This document shows positions 42,128 through 52,022 of a stretch of DNA of 64,000 nt, piece after piece (positions within the stretch are counted from its first letter, which is position 1; each line of letters begins with the position of its first letter). The stretch comes from Candidatus Pedobacter colombiensis (GTDB taxonomy: Bacteria; Bacteroidota; Bacteroidia; Sphingobacteriales; Sphingobacteriaceae): NCBI GenBank assembly GCA_029202485.1, contig CP119313.1:2170001-2234000 (forward strand). The letters run 5' to 3'. A program made the position numbers and the translations under genes. The notes under the pieces are model-generated. The model saw only the letters and a list, made by a program, of their open reading frames with translations. It did no database searches and had not been told where the DNA came from.

Positions 42128-44605
42128 ATGGAAAAAGTGTTGGATGAAATTTTACCAATAATGGATGTAGAACATGACTGCATCCTGTCTAAACAAGGGG
42201 ATATAACCGTTGCTTTTAAGGCAGAACTGCCTGAAATATTTACGCTCTCTGATCAGGAGTATGAAGCCTTTCACCAGGCATGGATCAAAGCGATCAAGGT
42301 GCTGCCTAAATACAGCGTTTTCTGTAAGCAGGATTGGTTTGTACAAAGCAAGCATCAACCTGACTTTACGAAAGAAGATACGAGCTTCTTGAGCCGTAGC
42401 AGCGAGCGTTTTTTTAATGAACGGCCATTTCTACAGCATAGCTGTTATATCTTATTGACCAAAAAGCCTGCAGGCAGAAAAGCAACTACCTCGTTATTCT
42501 CCAACCTGCTGCGTAAGTCCATTGTACCACAGGAAACATTAAAACCACAGCTTTTACAAGACTTTCTGGATTGCGTAGGCCAGTTCAAACGCATCATCGA
42601 AGACAGCGGATTTGTGCAGCTAATACGGCTGAGAGAAAAAGAATTGCGAAGCCACAGCCGCAAGCTTGGATTAATTGAACAGTATTATTTCCTGTCAGAA
42701 AACAGCAATGATTTTGTGATGCGGGATATCGCCTTTGATGAAGGCTTACAGGTGGGCGATAAACATTGCCAGTTGTACACCCTTGGCGATGCTGCCGACT
42801 TGCCAGCATTGTGCGGCAGTAGGATTAACTATGATAGGTATTCTACAGATAGAACAAAATTCAGCGTTGGATTTGCCTGCACATTGGGCCAGCTACTACC
42901 CTGCAACCATATTTATAGCCAATACATTTTTATCGAGGATGCGCAAAAAACGATTCAAAAGCTGGAGAGTAAACGGCTGCGCTTGCAATCGCTCTCCGCA
43001 TACAGCCGTGAAAACACCATAGCCAGGGATGCGACCAATGATTTTCTGAACGAAGCGATCAGCCAGCAACGTCTTCCGGTAAAAGCACATTTTAATGTGC
43101 TGGTATGGACCGATGAAAAAGAAGAGCTCAAAGACCTGAAAAACATGGTATCCTCTGCGCTGGCACAAATGGATGCTGTATCCAAACAGGAAACCGTAGG
43201 TGCCCCTCAAATCTTCTGGGCTGGGATTCCCGGCAATGCGGCTGACTTTCCCATGAACGACACCTTCGATACATTTGTTGAACTGGCCACCTGCTTTTTG
43301 AACCTGGAAACAGGCTATCGCAGCTCATTAAGCCCCTTTGGTATTCGTTTGGGTGATCGGCTTACCGGTAAGCCTGTTCATGTAGACATCAGCGATGAAC
43401 CCATAAAAATGGGCATATGCACCAACAGGAACAAGTTTATACTTGGTCCATCCGGAAGCGGTAAATCCTTTTTTACCAACCACATGGTGCGCAGTTACTA
43501 CGAGCAAGGCACACATATCGTATTGGTAGATGTAGGGCACTCTTACAAAGGATTGTGTGATATGGTCAATGGTTATTACTTCACCTATTCAGAAGCCAAC
43601 CCGATCAGGTTTAATCCATTTTATATCGGAGAAGGTGATTCGCTTGATACTGAAAAAAAAGAAAGCATCAAGACCTTGCTGCTGGCACTCTGGAAAAAAG
43701 ATGATGAGGAATTTAAACGCTCTGAATATGTAGCACTCTCCAATGCCATCAGCGGCTATTATGCGATGCTGGATAAGCAACCTGATATTTTCCCATGCTT
43801 TGACAGCTTTTATACCTACCTGAAAAATGACTATGTGCCGGTGCTGGCTCAAGACTTGGTGAAAGAAAAGGATTTTGACATCAATAACTTTCTGTATGTA
43901 CTGCGTCCTTACTACAAAGGTGGCGAATTTGACTACCTGCTTAACGCTACTGAGAATCTCAATCTATTACAGGAAAGATTTATTGTGTTTGAGCTCGATA
44001 ACATTAAGGATCACCCGATTTTATTCCCGGTCGTGACCATCATTATTATGGAGGTTTTTATCAACAAGATGCGCAAAATGAAAGGTTTGCGTAAAATGAT
44101 ATTGATCGAAGAAGCCTGGAAAGCATTAATGAAAGAAGGTTTCGCTGAGTACATCAAGTACCTCTTTAAAACAGTAAGAAAATTCTTTGGAGAGGCTATC
44201 GTGGTAACACAGGAAGTGGAGGATATTATTTCCTCTCCTGTAGTAAAACAGGCCATCATCAATAATTCTGACTGCAAGATATTACTTGACCAAAGCAAGT
44301 ACCAAAACAAGTTTGAGCAGATCCAGGAGCTGCTTGGTCTTACTGAAAAAGAAAAGGCATTGGTGCTGTCCGTCAACAAATCGAACGATCCTACAAAAAA
44401 ATATAAAGAAGTATTTATCAGCCTTGGGGGGATGCAGAGCAAAGTGTACCGTACAGAGGTAAGCCTTGAAGAATATCTGGCCTACACCACTGAGCAAACT
44501 GAAAAAGTTAAGCTGACGGAGTATGCAGAGAAATTTGGTGGCGACATCCGCAAAGGCATTGCAGCAATGGCTGCCGATATAAGAAATGGTAAAGAAAAAA
44601 AGTGA
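42128..44605 (+). CDS. traG: TraG conjugation ATPase (VirB4-like)
   Basis: 825 aa; a GTG start one codon earlier is possible. Walker A is GPSGSGKSFFTNH (about residue 438), Walker B is MILIEEAWKALM (about 658), followed by VVTQEVEDIISSPVVKQAII and the QIQELLGL segment. This is the main energy protein of the type IV secretion machine at the inner membrane. Length and motifs fit the Bacteroidetes TraG family. Confidence 0.95.
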   Translation: MEKVLDEILPIMDVEHDCILSKQGDITVAFKAELPEIFTLSDQEYEAFHQAWIKAIKVLPKYSVFCKQDWFVQSKHQPDFTKEDTSFLSRSSERFFNERPFLQHSCYILLTKKPAGRKATTSLFSNLLRKSIVPQETLKPQLLQDFLDCVGQFKRIIEDSGFVQLIRLREKELRSHSRKLGLIEQYYFLSENSNDFVMRDIAFDEGLQVGDKHCQLYTLGDAADLPALCGSRINYDRYSTDRTKFSVGFACTLGQLLPCNHIYSQYIFIEDAQKTIQKLESKRLRLQSLSAYSRENTIARDATNDFLNEAISQQRLPVKAHFNVLVWTDEKEELKDLKNMVSSALAQMDAVSKQETVGAPQIFWAGIPGNAADFPMNDTFDTFVELATCFLNLETGYRSSLSPFGIRLGDRLTGKPVHVDISDEPIKMGICTNRNKFILGPSGSGKSFFTNHMVRSYYEQGTHIVLVDVGHSYKGLCDMVNGYYFTYSEANPIRFNPFYIGEGDSLDTEKKESIKTLLLALWKKDDEEFKRSEYVALSNAISGYYAMLDKQPDIFPCFDSFYTYLKNDYVPVLAQDLVKEKDFDINNFLYVLRPYYKGGEFDYLLNATENLNLLQERFIVFELDNIKDHPILFPVVTIIIMEVFINKMRKMKGLRKMILIEEAWKALMKEGFAEYIKYLFKTVRKFFGEAIVVTQEVEDIISSPVVKQAIINNSDCKILLDQSKYQNKFEQIQELLGLTEKEKALVLSVNKSNDPTKKYKEVFISLGGMQSKVYRTEVSLEEYLAYTTEQTEKVKLTEYAEKFGGDIRKGIAAMAADIRNGKEKK

Positions 44606-44609
44606 TGTT

Positions 44610-44996
44610 ATGAAAAAGGAAAATTTATGGAAGAGGATACAAATTATCCTGCAAGTGGCATTCAAATATGCCAGCCAACATGCGCAAAGTCTAAATGCTA
44701 TTAAGGGTACTTATCACAAACAATACCCGAAACAAGATCCTGATTTCAGGTATACCGAGGTTTTAACAATCGTTCCATTTGGAAGCTTGTTTAAAGTTAT
44801 CCATTCGAGCTATATGGACCAGGAGTTGTTAGGTGAAAAAACCTGCCTTGCCACTTATGGCTGGCACTCGAACGGACACCTCATTGAAATCGGAGGTTGC
44901 CGGTATTGGATTTTTGACCCATTGCAGAAAACTATTTACCTGGAAGACTACTCCGATCCAGATGTTAAAACAGTTGAGGTCTTTGTCAAAATATAA
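44610..44996 (+). CDS. Small protein within tra operon, unknown function
   Basis: 128 aa from ATG 44610, 4 nt after the traG stop; an earlier in-frame start would overlap traG. A helical start (WKRIQIILQVAFKYASQHAQ) is followed by a beta-rich part (LTIVPFGSLFKVIHSSYMD; YWIFDPLQKTIYLEDY). It is not part of the usual traG-traI order, so it may be an extra or cargo gene. No family recognised. Confidence 0.68.
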   Translation: MKKENLWKRIQIILQVAFKYASQHAQSLNAIKGTYHKQYPKQDPDFRYTEVLTIVPFGSLFKVIHSSYMDQELLGEKTCLATYGWHSNGHLIEIGGCRYWIFDPLQKTIYLEDYSDPDVKTVEVFVKI

Positions 44997-45006
44997 ATCT
45001 CATGAT

Positions 45007-45699
45007 ATGAAAACGATTAAAAAACACATCCGGTATATGGTGTTGGCATTCTGCCTTGCTTTTACGGTACTTCCTGTGCAGCGGGCTCAGGCTTTTCCCT
45101 TTTTCCTGGAGATCATTCGTCAGGCAGTCATTAAAGCAATCAAGGCAGCGGATCTGGCTATCCAACGCCAGCAAAACAAAGTGATCTGGTTGCAAAATGC
45201 ACAAAAGGTCATCGAAAACGCCATGTCAAAGCTGAAGCTTACCGAGATCAGCGAATGGACAGACAGGCAACGCGAGCAATACCAGCAATATTTTGACGAG
45301 TTGTGGCGAGTTAAGGCTGCGATCAGCTATTACCAGCGTATAGGCGAAATCACCCGAAAACAAATCCTATTGGTCAAAGAATTTGAAAGAACATGGGGAT
45401 TGATCAAAAAAGATAAACACTTCACAGCTGATGAGATCCTGTACATGAGCAAAGTATATACCGGCATCCTGAACGAAACAATTAAAAATGTAGACCAGAT
45501 GATGCTGGTGATAAACAGTATGAAAACACAGATGAGCGATGCCAAACGCCTCGAACTGGTTAATGAAGCTGCCTCGCGGGTCGATGAAAATTACGATGAC
45601 CTGCGCCAATTTAATACCCAAAATATGATGTTAAGCTTAAACAGGGCCAAATCTGAAAACGAGCGGGACTATGTGAAACGCCTTTACGGCATTAGATAA
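45007..45699 (+). CDS. traI: Conjugal transfer protein TraI-like (DUF4141)
   Basis: 230 aa from ATG 45007 after trimming a long overlap with the upstream gene. A signal peptide ends near QRAQAFPF. The body is helical and Gln-rich: AADLAIQRQQNKVIWLQNAQ is the recognisable family motif. It ends ENERDYVKRLYGIR. A VirB5-like periplasmic transfer component is the usual interpretation. Two shorter paralogue-like genes follow at 46221 and 46876. Confidence 0.85.
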   Translation: MKTIKKHIRYMVLAFCLAFTVLPVQRAQAFPFFLEIIRQAVIKAIKAADLAIQRQQNKVIWLQNAQKVIENAMSKLKLTEISEWTDRQREQYQQYFDELWRVKAAISYYQRIGEITRKQILLVKEFERTWGLIKKDKHFTADEILYMSKVYTGILNETIKNVDQMMLVINSMKTQMSDAKRLELVNEAASRVDENYDDLRQFNTQNMMLSLNRAKSENERDYVKRLYGIR

Positions 45700-45707
45700 T
45701 TGTGGAT

Positions 45708-46133
45708 ATGGATGATTTTAAAGAAATACCAGAAGTAATAGATGCTCTTAAAGATATGGGAATGGACGGGTATTGCCAGTTCTATAGTTATCCAGACCAC
45801 GATTATACAGAAAAGGTGGCTGATGGACTAAATATAATCAAAGGCCATGCCCTGGACAAACCCATAAGCAAGTTCAGTATAAGCGGGTATCCTATATGGA
45901 ACGGGCCGGAAGAGAACTACGTTTCCTGTTTTTGCAGTTTGACGATAAAGGACAGCAAAATTAAAATTGACCAGCTATCGCTGAGTTTTAAGATGCCCAA
46001 TATAAATGCGCCTTTCCATACGATTGAATTATTTGAACCGCCCTTACAGGAACTACCTACCGCGAAACAGTTGCGGGATCAATTAAAGGCAAAACTAATC
46101 CTGCCGAAAAAAAAGCAAAGAATAAAAAGATAA
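45708..46133 (+). CDS. Small tra-operon insert, unknown function
   Basis: 141 aa from ATG 45708 (a GTG at 45702 is also in frame). Soluble. Contains QFYSYPDHDYTEKVADGLNI and a beta-rich middle (YVSCFCSLTIKDSKIKIDQL), with a Lys-rich end (LPKKKQRIKR). It separates traI from its two paralogue-like genes. Not a known tra component; likely an additional passenger. Confidence 0.65.
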   Translation: MDDFKEIPEVIDALKDMGMDGYCQFYSYPDHDYTEKVADGLNIIKGHALDKPISKFSISGYPIWNGPEENYVSCFCSLTIKDSKIKIDQLSLSFKMPNINAPFHTIELFEPPLQELPTAKQLRDQLKAKLILPKKKQRIKR

Positions 46134-46220
46134 CAATATGGCATGGTCAGGGTGAATAACAATCACAGTTGTGACTTCCCATACATGACCAGGGTAAATA
46201 CGCATCAAGACAATACAATC

Positions 46221-46871
46221 ATGAAAAATACAATCAAAATATTCTTACTGCTGATCCTGTTCAGTACTGCAAAAGCTAAGGCTCAGACATGGGAAGAACT
46301 ATTTGACCAGAGCAGAACCCAAACCAAATACCTGATCGAACAGGTGGCTGCCCTGCAGGTATATATCACGCATGTTCAGAAAACTTATAAGATCGCTAAA
46401 GAAGGATTAAACTTTATCGGTGATGCTGCTAAAGGCGAATTTAACCTGCATGATGAATTTTTCACATCTCTCCAAAACGTTAACCCGACTGTGCGCAAGT
46501 ACCCGCAAATCGCCAGCATAATCGTTTTGCAGTCCAGGATCATTAGCAGCACTAAGAATTACAACAAAACGATTCGTGACCGAAAAACCCTCGGGCCAAA
46601 TGAAATGGATTATGTGATCACGGTTTTCGACAGGGTGTTAAAGGATTGTGCAGCAATATTGGATGAGCTGATTGCAGTTACATCATCCAATAAGCTTGAA
46701 ATGAAAGATGACGAGCGGATCGCCCGGATAGACAAGCTGTACAATGAAATGCAGCAAAATTATGCCTTCACCGAAAACTTTGGAAGCGGTGCAGTTCAGC
46801 TTGCTGTAGCACGGGCAGATGCCAAAACTGCTATTGAAAACAGCAGGATTTTAAACAACATCAAAAAATAA
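46221..46871 (+). CDS. TraI-like periplasmic transfer protein 2
   Basis: 216 aa from ATG 46221 (MKNTIKIFLLLILFSTAKAK); the frame opens at 46143 but the signal peptide sets the start. After cleavage near KAQTWEELFDQ it is entirely helical, with YITHVQKTYKIAKEGLNFIG, GEFNLHDEFFTSLQNVNP and DDERIARIDKLYNEM. These blocks are repeated in the next gene (GEFNLHD / GNFSIHK; DDERIARID / DDERLKAID), so the two are paralogues. Confidence 0.78.
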   Translation: MKNTIKIFLLLILFSTAKAKAQTWEELFDQSRTQTKYLIEQVAALQVYITHVQKTYKIAKEGLNFIGDAAKGEFNLHDEFFTSLQNVNPTVRKYPQIASIIVLQSRIISSTKNYNKTIRDRKTLGPNEMDYVITVFDRVLKDCAAILDELIAVTSSNKLEMKDDERIARIDKLYNEMQQNYAFTENFGSGAVQLAVARADAKTAIENSRILNNIKK

Positions 46872-46875
46872 GATC

Positions 46876-47508
46876 ATGATAAAATTAAAGATTTGCCTGC
46901 TGGCTGTGATCATGGCCGGCAGTATGGTAAAAGCAAAGGCACAAGCCGATGAGCTGGCACAGCTTGCGCTCAACATCGAAAAACTGGCCCAATTCAAACA
47001 GATCCTTTCCGACCTTAAAAGTGGCTACCAGATCATCAGCAACGGTTATGGCACGATCAAAGATATTTCTGAGGGAAATTTCAGCATACACAAAACATTT
47101 CTTGACGGACTTTATGCCATAAGCCCTCAGGTGCGAAAATACCGCAAGGTCGTTCAGATCATCGAGTACCAGATCGTGCTGGTTAAAGAGTATAAAGCTG
47201 CTTATGCTTATTTCAAAAAAGTGGATGTATTCAATCCCAATGAGATCAGCTACCTGGCGAATGTGTATGAAAGGTTGTTTAAAAGCAGCCTGCGAAACCT
47301 GGAAGAGTTGACCATGATTGTTACTGCCGGCCAGCTTCGCATGAGTGATGATGAACGCCTAAAAGCAATTGACGGTATACATGCCGACATGGAAGACAAG
47401 GTAATGTTCCTGCGCTCTTTCAATAATCAGACCGGGGTTCTTACCCTGCAAAGGGAAAAAGAACAAAACGATATCAGGTATTCACAAAAACTTCACGCAG
47501 TAAAATAA
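46876..47508 (+). CDS. TraI-like periplasmic transfer protein 3
   Basis: 210 aa, 4 nt after the previous gene. A signal peptide ends at VKAKAQADEL. Helical body with SGYQIISNGYGTIKDISEGN, HKTFLDGLYAISPQVRKYRK and MSDDERLKAIDGIHADM. It ends DIRYSQKLHAVK, echoing the traI end (DYVKRLYGIR). It precedes traJ by 7 nt, as the last member of the group of three. Confidence 0.8.
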   Translation: MIKLKICLLAVIMAGSMVKAKAQADELAQLALNIEKLAQFKQILSDLKSGYQIISNGYGTIKDISEGNFSIHKTFLDGLYAISPQVRKYRKVVQIIEYQIVLVKEYKAAYAYFKKVDVFNPNEISYLANVYERLFKSSLRNLEELTMIVTAGQLRMSDDERLKAIDGIHADMEDKVMFLRSFNNQTGVLTLQREKEQNDIRYSQKLHAVK

Positions 47509-47515
47509 TAACGAT

Positions 47516-48715
47516 ATGAAAAGAATAATGAGAACCGCAATCCTTGCGGTATTGGGACTGCTTACTCCGGTGATTTGTGCTGCCCAGGTAGCTCAAGAGA
47601 TCAATGGCTTGCATGGTGTGCTGGAACAGCTCTACGATGAAATGCTGCCATTATGCAGCCAGCTTATTGGGGTTGCTCAGGGGATTGCAGGCTTTGCAGC
47701 GTTATGGTATATCGCTGCCCGGGTATGGAAGCACCTGGCTAATGCCGAAGCCATAGATTTTTATCCGCTGTTAAGGCCATTTGCAATCGGCCTTTGTATT
47801 CTCATGTTTCCCGCAGTGATCGGCATTATCAATGGCATCATGAAACCTACAGTTTCCGGCACTGCGGCAATGGTTGAAGGCTCAAACAATGCGATTAAAG
47901 TTTTATTGAAACAAAAAGAAGAAGCGATGAAAAAGACCAGCAAGTGGCAAATGTATGTTGGCCCTGACGGTAGTGGAAGCCGTGAAAAATGGTATAAATA
48001 TACGTATGGAGATGAAGATGAAGGCTGGATAGAAGGCGTTGGGAATGATGTACGCTTTGCAATGGACAAAGCAACCTACAACTTCCGCAATAGTATTAAA
48101 GAATGGATGAGCGAAGTGCTGAATGTGTTATTTGAGGCAGCTTCTCTGTGTATAGATACCTTGCGGACATTTCAGTTGATCATACTGGCCGTTTTGGGGC
48201 CGCTGGTGTTTGGGCTTGCCGTTTTTGATGGTTTTCAGCATACCCTTAGCGTATGGCTGGCAAGGTATATCAACATCTTTCTTTGGCTTCCGGTTGCCAA
48301 TATATTCGGAGCTGTTATAGCCAAAATTCAGGAAAATATGATCAGGCTTGACATCCGCCAGATAAACGATGCAGGTGATACTTTTTTTAGTTCCACTGAT
48401 ATTGGTTATCTGATCTTCCTACTTATTGGAATCGTTGGGTATACTACTGTACCGACAGTCGCCAACTACATCGTACATGCAGCCGGTGGTGGCGCATTGC
48501 AGCAAAAAGTCACAAATACCTTCAGTACATCTTCAAGTAGTGCAATGGGAATGGCAGGTACTGCTGCGGGTAATATCGCTAACATGGGCAAACACTTTAA
48601 CGAGGGTTTAAGCGGACAGTCCACAGGCAAAGGCGCTGCGGGAGGTGTCGGAAATGCTATCGGTCATGCCGGTGCCTACATGCACGATAAGCTTGGCGGA
48701 AATAACCGGACATAG
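47516..48715 (+). CDS. traJ: Conjugative transposon protein TraJ
   Basis: 399 aa. Signal or first helix at residues 5-22, then several membrane helices (GVAQGIAGFAALWYIAARVW; FAIGLCILMFPAVIGIINGI; IILAVLGPLVFGLAVFDGF; YLIFLLIGIVGYTTVPTVAN). VirB6-like channel component of the inner membrane. A Gly/Ala/Ser-rich tail (SSSAMGMAGTAAGNIANMG) ends it. Family length is normal. Confidence 0.92.
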   Translation: MKRIMRTAILAVLGLLTPVICAAQVAQEINGLHGVLEQLYDEMLPLCSQLIGVAQGIAGFAALWYIAARVWKHLANAEAIDFYPLLRPFAIGLCILMFPAVIGIINGIMKPTVSGTAAMVEGSNNAIKVLLKQKEEAMKKTSKWQMYVGPDGSGSREKWYKYTYGDEDEGWIEGVGNDVRFAMDKATYNFRNSIKEWMSEVLNVLFEAASLCIDTLRTFQLIILAVLGPLVFGLAVFDGFQHTLSVWLARYINIFLWLPVANIFGAVIAKIQENMIRLDIRQINDAGDTFFSSTDIGYLIFLLIGIVGYTTVPTVANYIVHAAGGGALQQKVTNTFSTSSSSAMGMAGTAAGNIANMGKHFNEGLSGQSTGKGAAGGVGNAIGHAGAYMHDKLGGNNRT

Positions 48716-48757
48716 GTGTAAGCACAATTAATAAATAATCAAACGAGGAGAAAGAAA

Positions 48758-49378
48758 ATGTTTAAGAAAACAAAAAATATCGATACCGCATTTAAGCACA
48801 TCCGAATGTTTTCCCTGCTGGTCATTACAGGCTGTGTGGTGATCTGCTGCTTTGCGATCTATAAAAGCTTTATGCTGGTACTTACGATGCAAAATAAGGT
48901 ATATGTTTTGGCGAATGGCAAAGCACTTGAAGCCTTTGCTGCTGAAAGAAAAGATAATATTCAGGTAGAGGCAAAAGATCATATCAAAACCTTTCACCAG
49001 TATTTTTTCAATCTCGATCCTGATGACAAAGTGATCATGGAAAACATAGGCAAGGCGATGTATATGGCCGACCAATCTGCCAAACGCGAATACGATAATC
49101 TGAAGGAAAAAAGCTATTACAACAACATCATTTCGGGCAACGTCAGTCAGCGCATTTATATCGACAGTATTGCGATCAATATAGATAATCACCCTTACCC
49201 GTTCCGCTGTGTGGCAACATTAGAGATTATCCGCGCCACCAGCATTGTGAGAAGAAACCTGATCACAGAAGGGTTCCTGCGCAGCGTAAGCCGCTCAGAT
49301 CATAATCCGCATGGCTTTTTGATTGAGAACTGGAAGATCACACAAAACAATGATGTATCCGTAAAACAACGACAATGA
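48758..49378 (+). CDS. traK: Conjugative transposon protein TraK
   Basis: 206 aa. One N-terminal membrane helix (VITGCVVICCFAIYKSFMLV) and a periplasmic part with AKDHIKTFHQYFFNLDPDDK, then RIYIDSIAINIDNHPYPFRC and ENWKITQNND. VirB8-like assembly factor. Its stop overlaps the next start (ATGA). Confidence 0.93.
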   Translation: MFKKTKNIDTAFKHIRMFSLLVITGCVVICCFAIYKSFMLVLTMQNKVYVLANGKALEAFAAERKDNIQVEAKDHIKTFHQYFFNLDPDDKVIMENIGKAMYMADQSAKREYDNLKEKSYYNNIISGNVSQRIYIDSIAINIDNHPYPFRCVATLEIIRATSIVRRNLITEGFLRSVSRSDHNPHGFLIENWKITQNNDVSVKQRQ

Positions 49379-49821
49379 TGAATTTATTTAAACGCAGGAA
49401 AAGTTATCAGATAACCGACCCTGTTAAAGAGCAGCCTGTTAAAAGGTGGCTGTCGGGCTATCAAAGGAGACTGGCTGACTGGTTGAACATTCAATCTGAA
49501 AAGATATCCCTGCGTACAAAAAAAGTTGTGCTGATTGGAATTTATCTCTTTAGTCTGGCCTATATCATTGGTTTAGTGATCGGGAGCATTCGATACAAGA
49601 TCCCGGGAATGAATAATATCATTCGTCCTGTGGTTGTAAACCCAGGAGCCAAAGACAGCAAAGAAGCTATACGCGATAACATTTTGATGTTCCGCAATTA
49701 CATGGATAGCCTCAGTGCAACTCATTCCGGGAGAAGGCAGCGCGATAGTATTCTTAAACACCATCCCGGACTAATGGACAGCATAGCAAGGCTGGAGCAA
49801 TTGATTAATCACAATAAATAA
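49375..49821 (+). CDS. TraL-like single-pass transfer protein
   Basis: 148 aa. The start ATG overlaps the traK stop; a second ATG follows at once. A basic cytoplasmic part is followed by one membrane helix at about 50-70 (VVLIGIYLFSLAYIIGLVIG) and a helical periplasmic part. Position between traK and traM identifies it as the TraL equivalent; sequence motifs are weak. Confidence 0.78.
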   Translation: MMNLFKRRKSYQITDPVKEQPVKRWLSGYQRRLADWLNIQSEKISLRTKKVVLIGIYLFSLAYIIGLVIGSIRYKIPGMNNIIRPVVVNPGAKDSKEAIRDNILMFRNYMDSLSATHSGRRQRDSILKHHPGLMDSIARLEQLINHNK

Positions 49822-49828
49822 TTTAAAA

Positions 49829-51112
49829 ATGGTACAACAAACTCAAAAAAAGGAAAAGCAACGCAAGCTATTGATTGCATTGCCCGTATTGGTGTTTCCC
49901 TTTCTCACCCTGATGTTCTGGACATTGGGTGGTGGAAAAGGAAACCAGGCGAAAGGAAGTAGCTTAAAACAAGGTTTTAATGCCGAGCTGCCTGTAGCAA
50001 ACAACAAAGTAGACCCTCAGGATAAGATGGGGTTCTATACACTGGCTGAAAAGGATTCTTTGGAGCGAACAAAACAGCTCAAAAACGACCCTTATTACAA
50101 TGAGCGGGAAATGGGCTTTCCTGAAGATGCAGCAAATGAGCTGCAATCTGCATCCGGTAATCTGGCTACCAACAAATCATCTGGATTTAATACCAGTGTT
50201 GATTCCTATGACCGAAACGAAACCAAAGTGTATGCAAAATTAAATGCACTGCAGGCTGCTTTGCAACAAGCACCTGATGAGGCTAAACAGCAGGAAACAC
50301 CTAAAAAGACAACGGTAAAGGATTATGGTATGGGTAATGACATAGACCGGCTTGAGCAATTGATGGGTAAGATGAACAGCAGTTCAGGCAATGAAGATCC
50401 GGAAATGAAACAGATCCACGGGGTGTTGGAAAGTATTCTCGACATTCAGCATCCTGACCGCGTGCAGCAACGCATCAGAAAATCCTCTGAACTCAACAAA
50501 GGGAATGTCTACCCTGTAGCGGTATCTCAGGCTACAGACCCGGTGAGTATGCTAACGGGTAAGCAAACATTTCAAGCCCGAACGCTTGCAAATGGATTCT
50601 ATGGGTTGGATAATGGTACTGATTTAACTCTACCCACTTCAAATATAGCTATTCAGGCGGTTGTTCATGAAACACAGACCCTGGTCAATGGTAGTACTGT
50701 CAAGCTAAGATTAACAGATGCGGTCTATATCAATGGCGTATACATCCCTAAAGATCAGTTTGTATTTGGGATCGCCAATTTAAGCGGTGAAAGACTTATC
50801 ATTTCTATTAACAGTATCCGCAATGAAAACATGCTATTCCCTGTAGACTTGAATGTATACGATATGGACGGTCTTGCGGGAATATATATCCCCGGAGCCA
50901 TCGGCAGGGATGTCGCCAAACAAGGCGGTGAACGAACCGTTCAGGGGTTTGGAATGACCACGCTTGACCCATCTTTAGGTGCCCAGGCTGCCAGTGCCGG
51001 CATAGAAATGACCCGAAACCTGCTCAGCAAAAAAGTTAAGCTGGTGAAAGTACAGGTGAAGGCCGGATACCAGGTGATGCTGCTGGATGAAAAGCTCAAC
51101 AAAAACAATTAA
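49829..51112 (+). CDS. traM: Conjugative transposon protein TraM
   Basis: 427 aa. One membrane helix at about 13-33 (LLIALPVLVFPFLTLMFWTL). A long, poorly structured Gln/Asp-rich linker follows, then a C-terminal VirB10-like domain (about 250-420) with NGFYGLDNG, AIQAVVHETQTLVNGSTVKL, INGVYIPKDQFVFGI and GIYIPGAIGRDVAKQG. It bridges inner and outer membrane parts of the channel. Confidence 0.93.
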   Translation: MVQQTQKKEKQRKLLIALPVLVFPFLTLMFWTLGGGKGNQAKGSSLKQGFNAELPVANNKVDPQDKMGFYTLAEKDSLERTKQLKNDPYYNEREMGFPEDAANELQSASGNLATNKSSGFNTSVDSYDRNETKVYAKLNALQAALQQAPDEAKQQETPKKTTVKDYGMGNDIDRLEQLMGKMNSSSGNEDPEMKQIHGVLESILDIQHPDRVQQRIRKSSELNKGNVYPVAVSQATDPVSMLTGKQTFQARTLANGFYGLDNGTDLTLPTSNIAIQAVVHETQTLVNGSTVKLRLTDAVYINGVYIPKDQFVFGIANLSGERLIISINSIRNENMLFPVDLNVYDMDGLAGIYIPGAIGRDVAKQGGERTVQGFGMTTLDPSLGAQAASAGIEMTRNLLSKKVKLVKVQVKAGYQVMLLDEKLNKNN

Positions 51113-51147
51113 CCGATTAACATTAATCCAATTCAAATTATACAGTC

Positions 51148-51993
51148 ATGAAAAAACTAAAAGTATTATTCATTATGGTAGCTGCACTGTTCACGCTACA
51201 AAGCAAGGCGCAACTCACAACCTTCCAGACCGGCAGTAAATCTAAGATCGAGCCTTTGCAACTGGCTATTTCTTACCAGAAAACAACCAGCCTGATCTTT
51301 CCTTATGCCATCAAAAGTGTAGATCGCGGAAGTTCTGAAGTGTTGGTGCAAAAAGCCAAAGGCGTTGAAAATGTTTTGCAGTTAAAGGCTGGTGTTGATA
51401 GTTTTAAACAGACTAACCTGACCATTATTACCGCTGATGGTTCTCTGTATTCTTTCCTGCTCCACTATTCAAGTGAGCCAACAACTCTCAACCTGGAACT
51501 GGCTGACAAGCCAATGGGTTATGAACCCATTGCTATTTTTACTTCATCACAGGATAATCAACAAAAGATCCTGACTGCTTCGGAATATGTTTCAGTAAAG
51601 AAAAGCACATTAAGGAAACCACGGGATAGTAAGTTTAATGTGTCTATCAAGCTTAGTGGAGTTTACATTAAAGACAATATCCTTTATTACCAATTGGAGA
51701 TGCAAAACAACAGCAATATCAGCTACGATATTGCACAGTTGCGTTTCTTTATCCGTGACAAAAAGAAAACCAAACGTACCGCCTCACAAGAACTGGAACA
51801 GAAACCTGTGCTTATTCATGGCAATGCTACAGTGATCCATGAGCAATCGAAACAAAATCTGGTGGTTGCTTTAGAGAAATTTACCATACCTGATAAAAAA
51901 GAGCTGGTTATCCAGCTAATGGAAAAAAAAGGTGGCAGACACCTTCAGCTGAAGCTAAGCAATAAGATTATTGTTGGAGCCAGCCAATTTTAA
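51148..51993 (+). CDS. traN: Conjugative transposon protein TraN (DUF4138)
   Basis: 281 aa. The signal peptide ends at LQSKAQLTTF. DUF4138 features: LAISYQKTTSLIFPYAIKSV near the start, then LKAGVDSFKQTNLTIITADG and, later, LSGVYIKDNILYYQLEMQNN. VirB9-like partner of TraM at the outer membrane. Last recognisable tra gene; no TraO, TraP or TraQ follows. Confidence 0.93.
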   Translation: MKKLKVLFIMVAALFTLQSKAQLTTFQTGSKSKIEPLQLAISYQKTTSLIFPYAIKSVDRGSSEVLVQKAKGVENVLQLKAGVDSFKQTNLTIITADGSLYSFLLHYSSEPTTLNLELADKPMGYEPIAIFTSSQDNQQKILTASEYVSVKKSTLRKPRDSKFNVSIKLSGVYIKDNILYYQLEMQNNSNISYDIAQLRFFIRDKKKTKRTASQELEQKPVLIHGNATVIHEQSKQNLVVALEKFTIPDKKELVIQLMEKKGGRHLQLKLSNKIIVGASQF

Positions 51994-52022
51994 ATATTTC
52001 AATTCACTTAAAAATTAAAACA

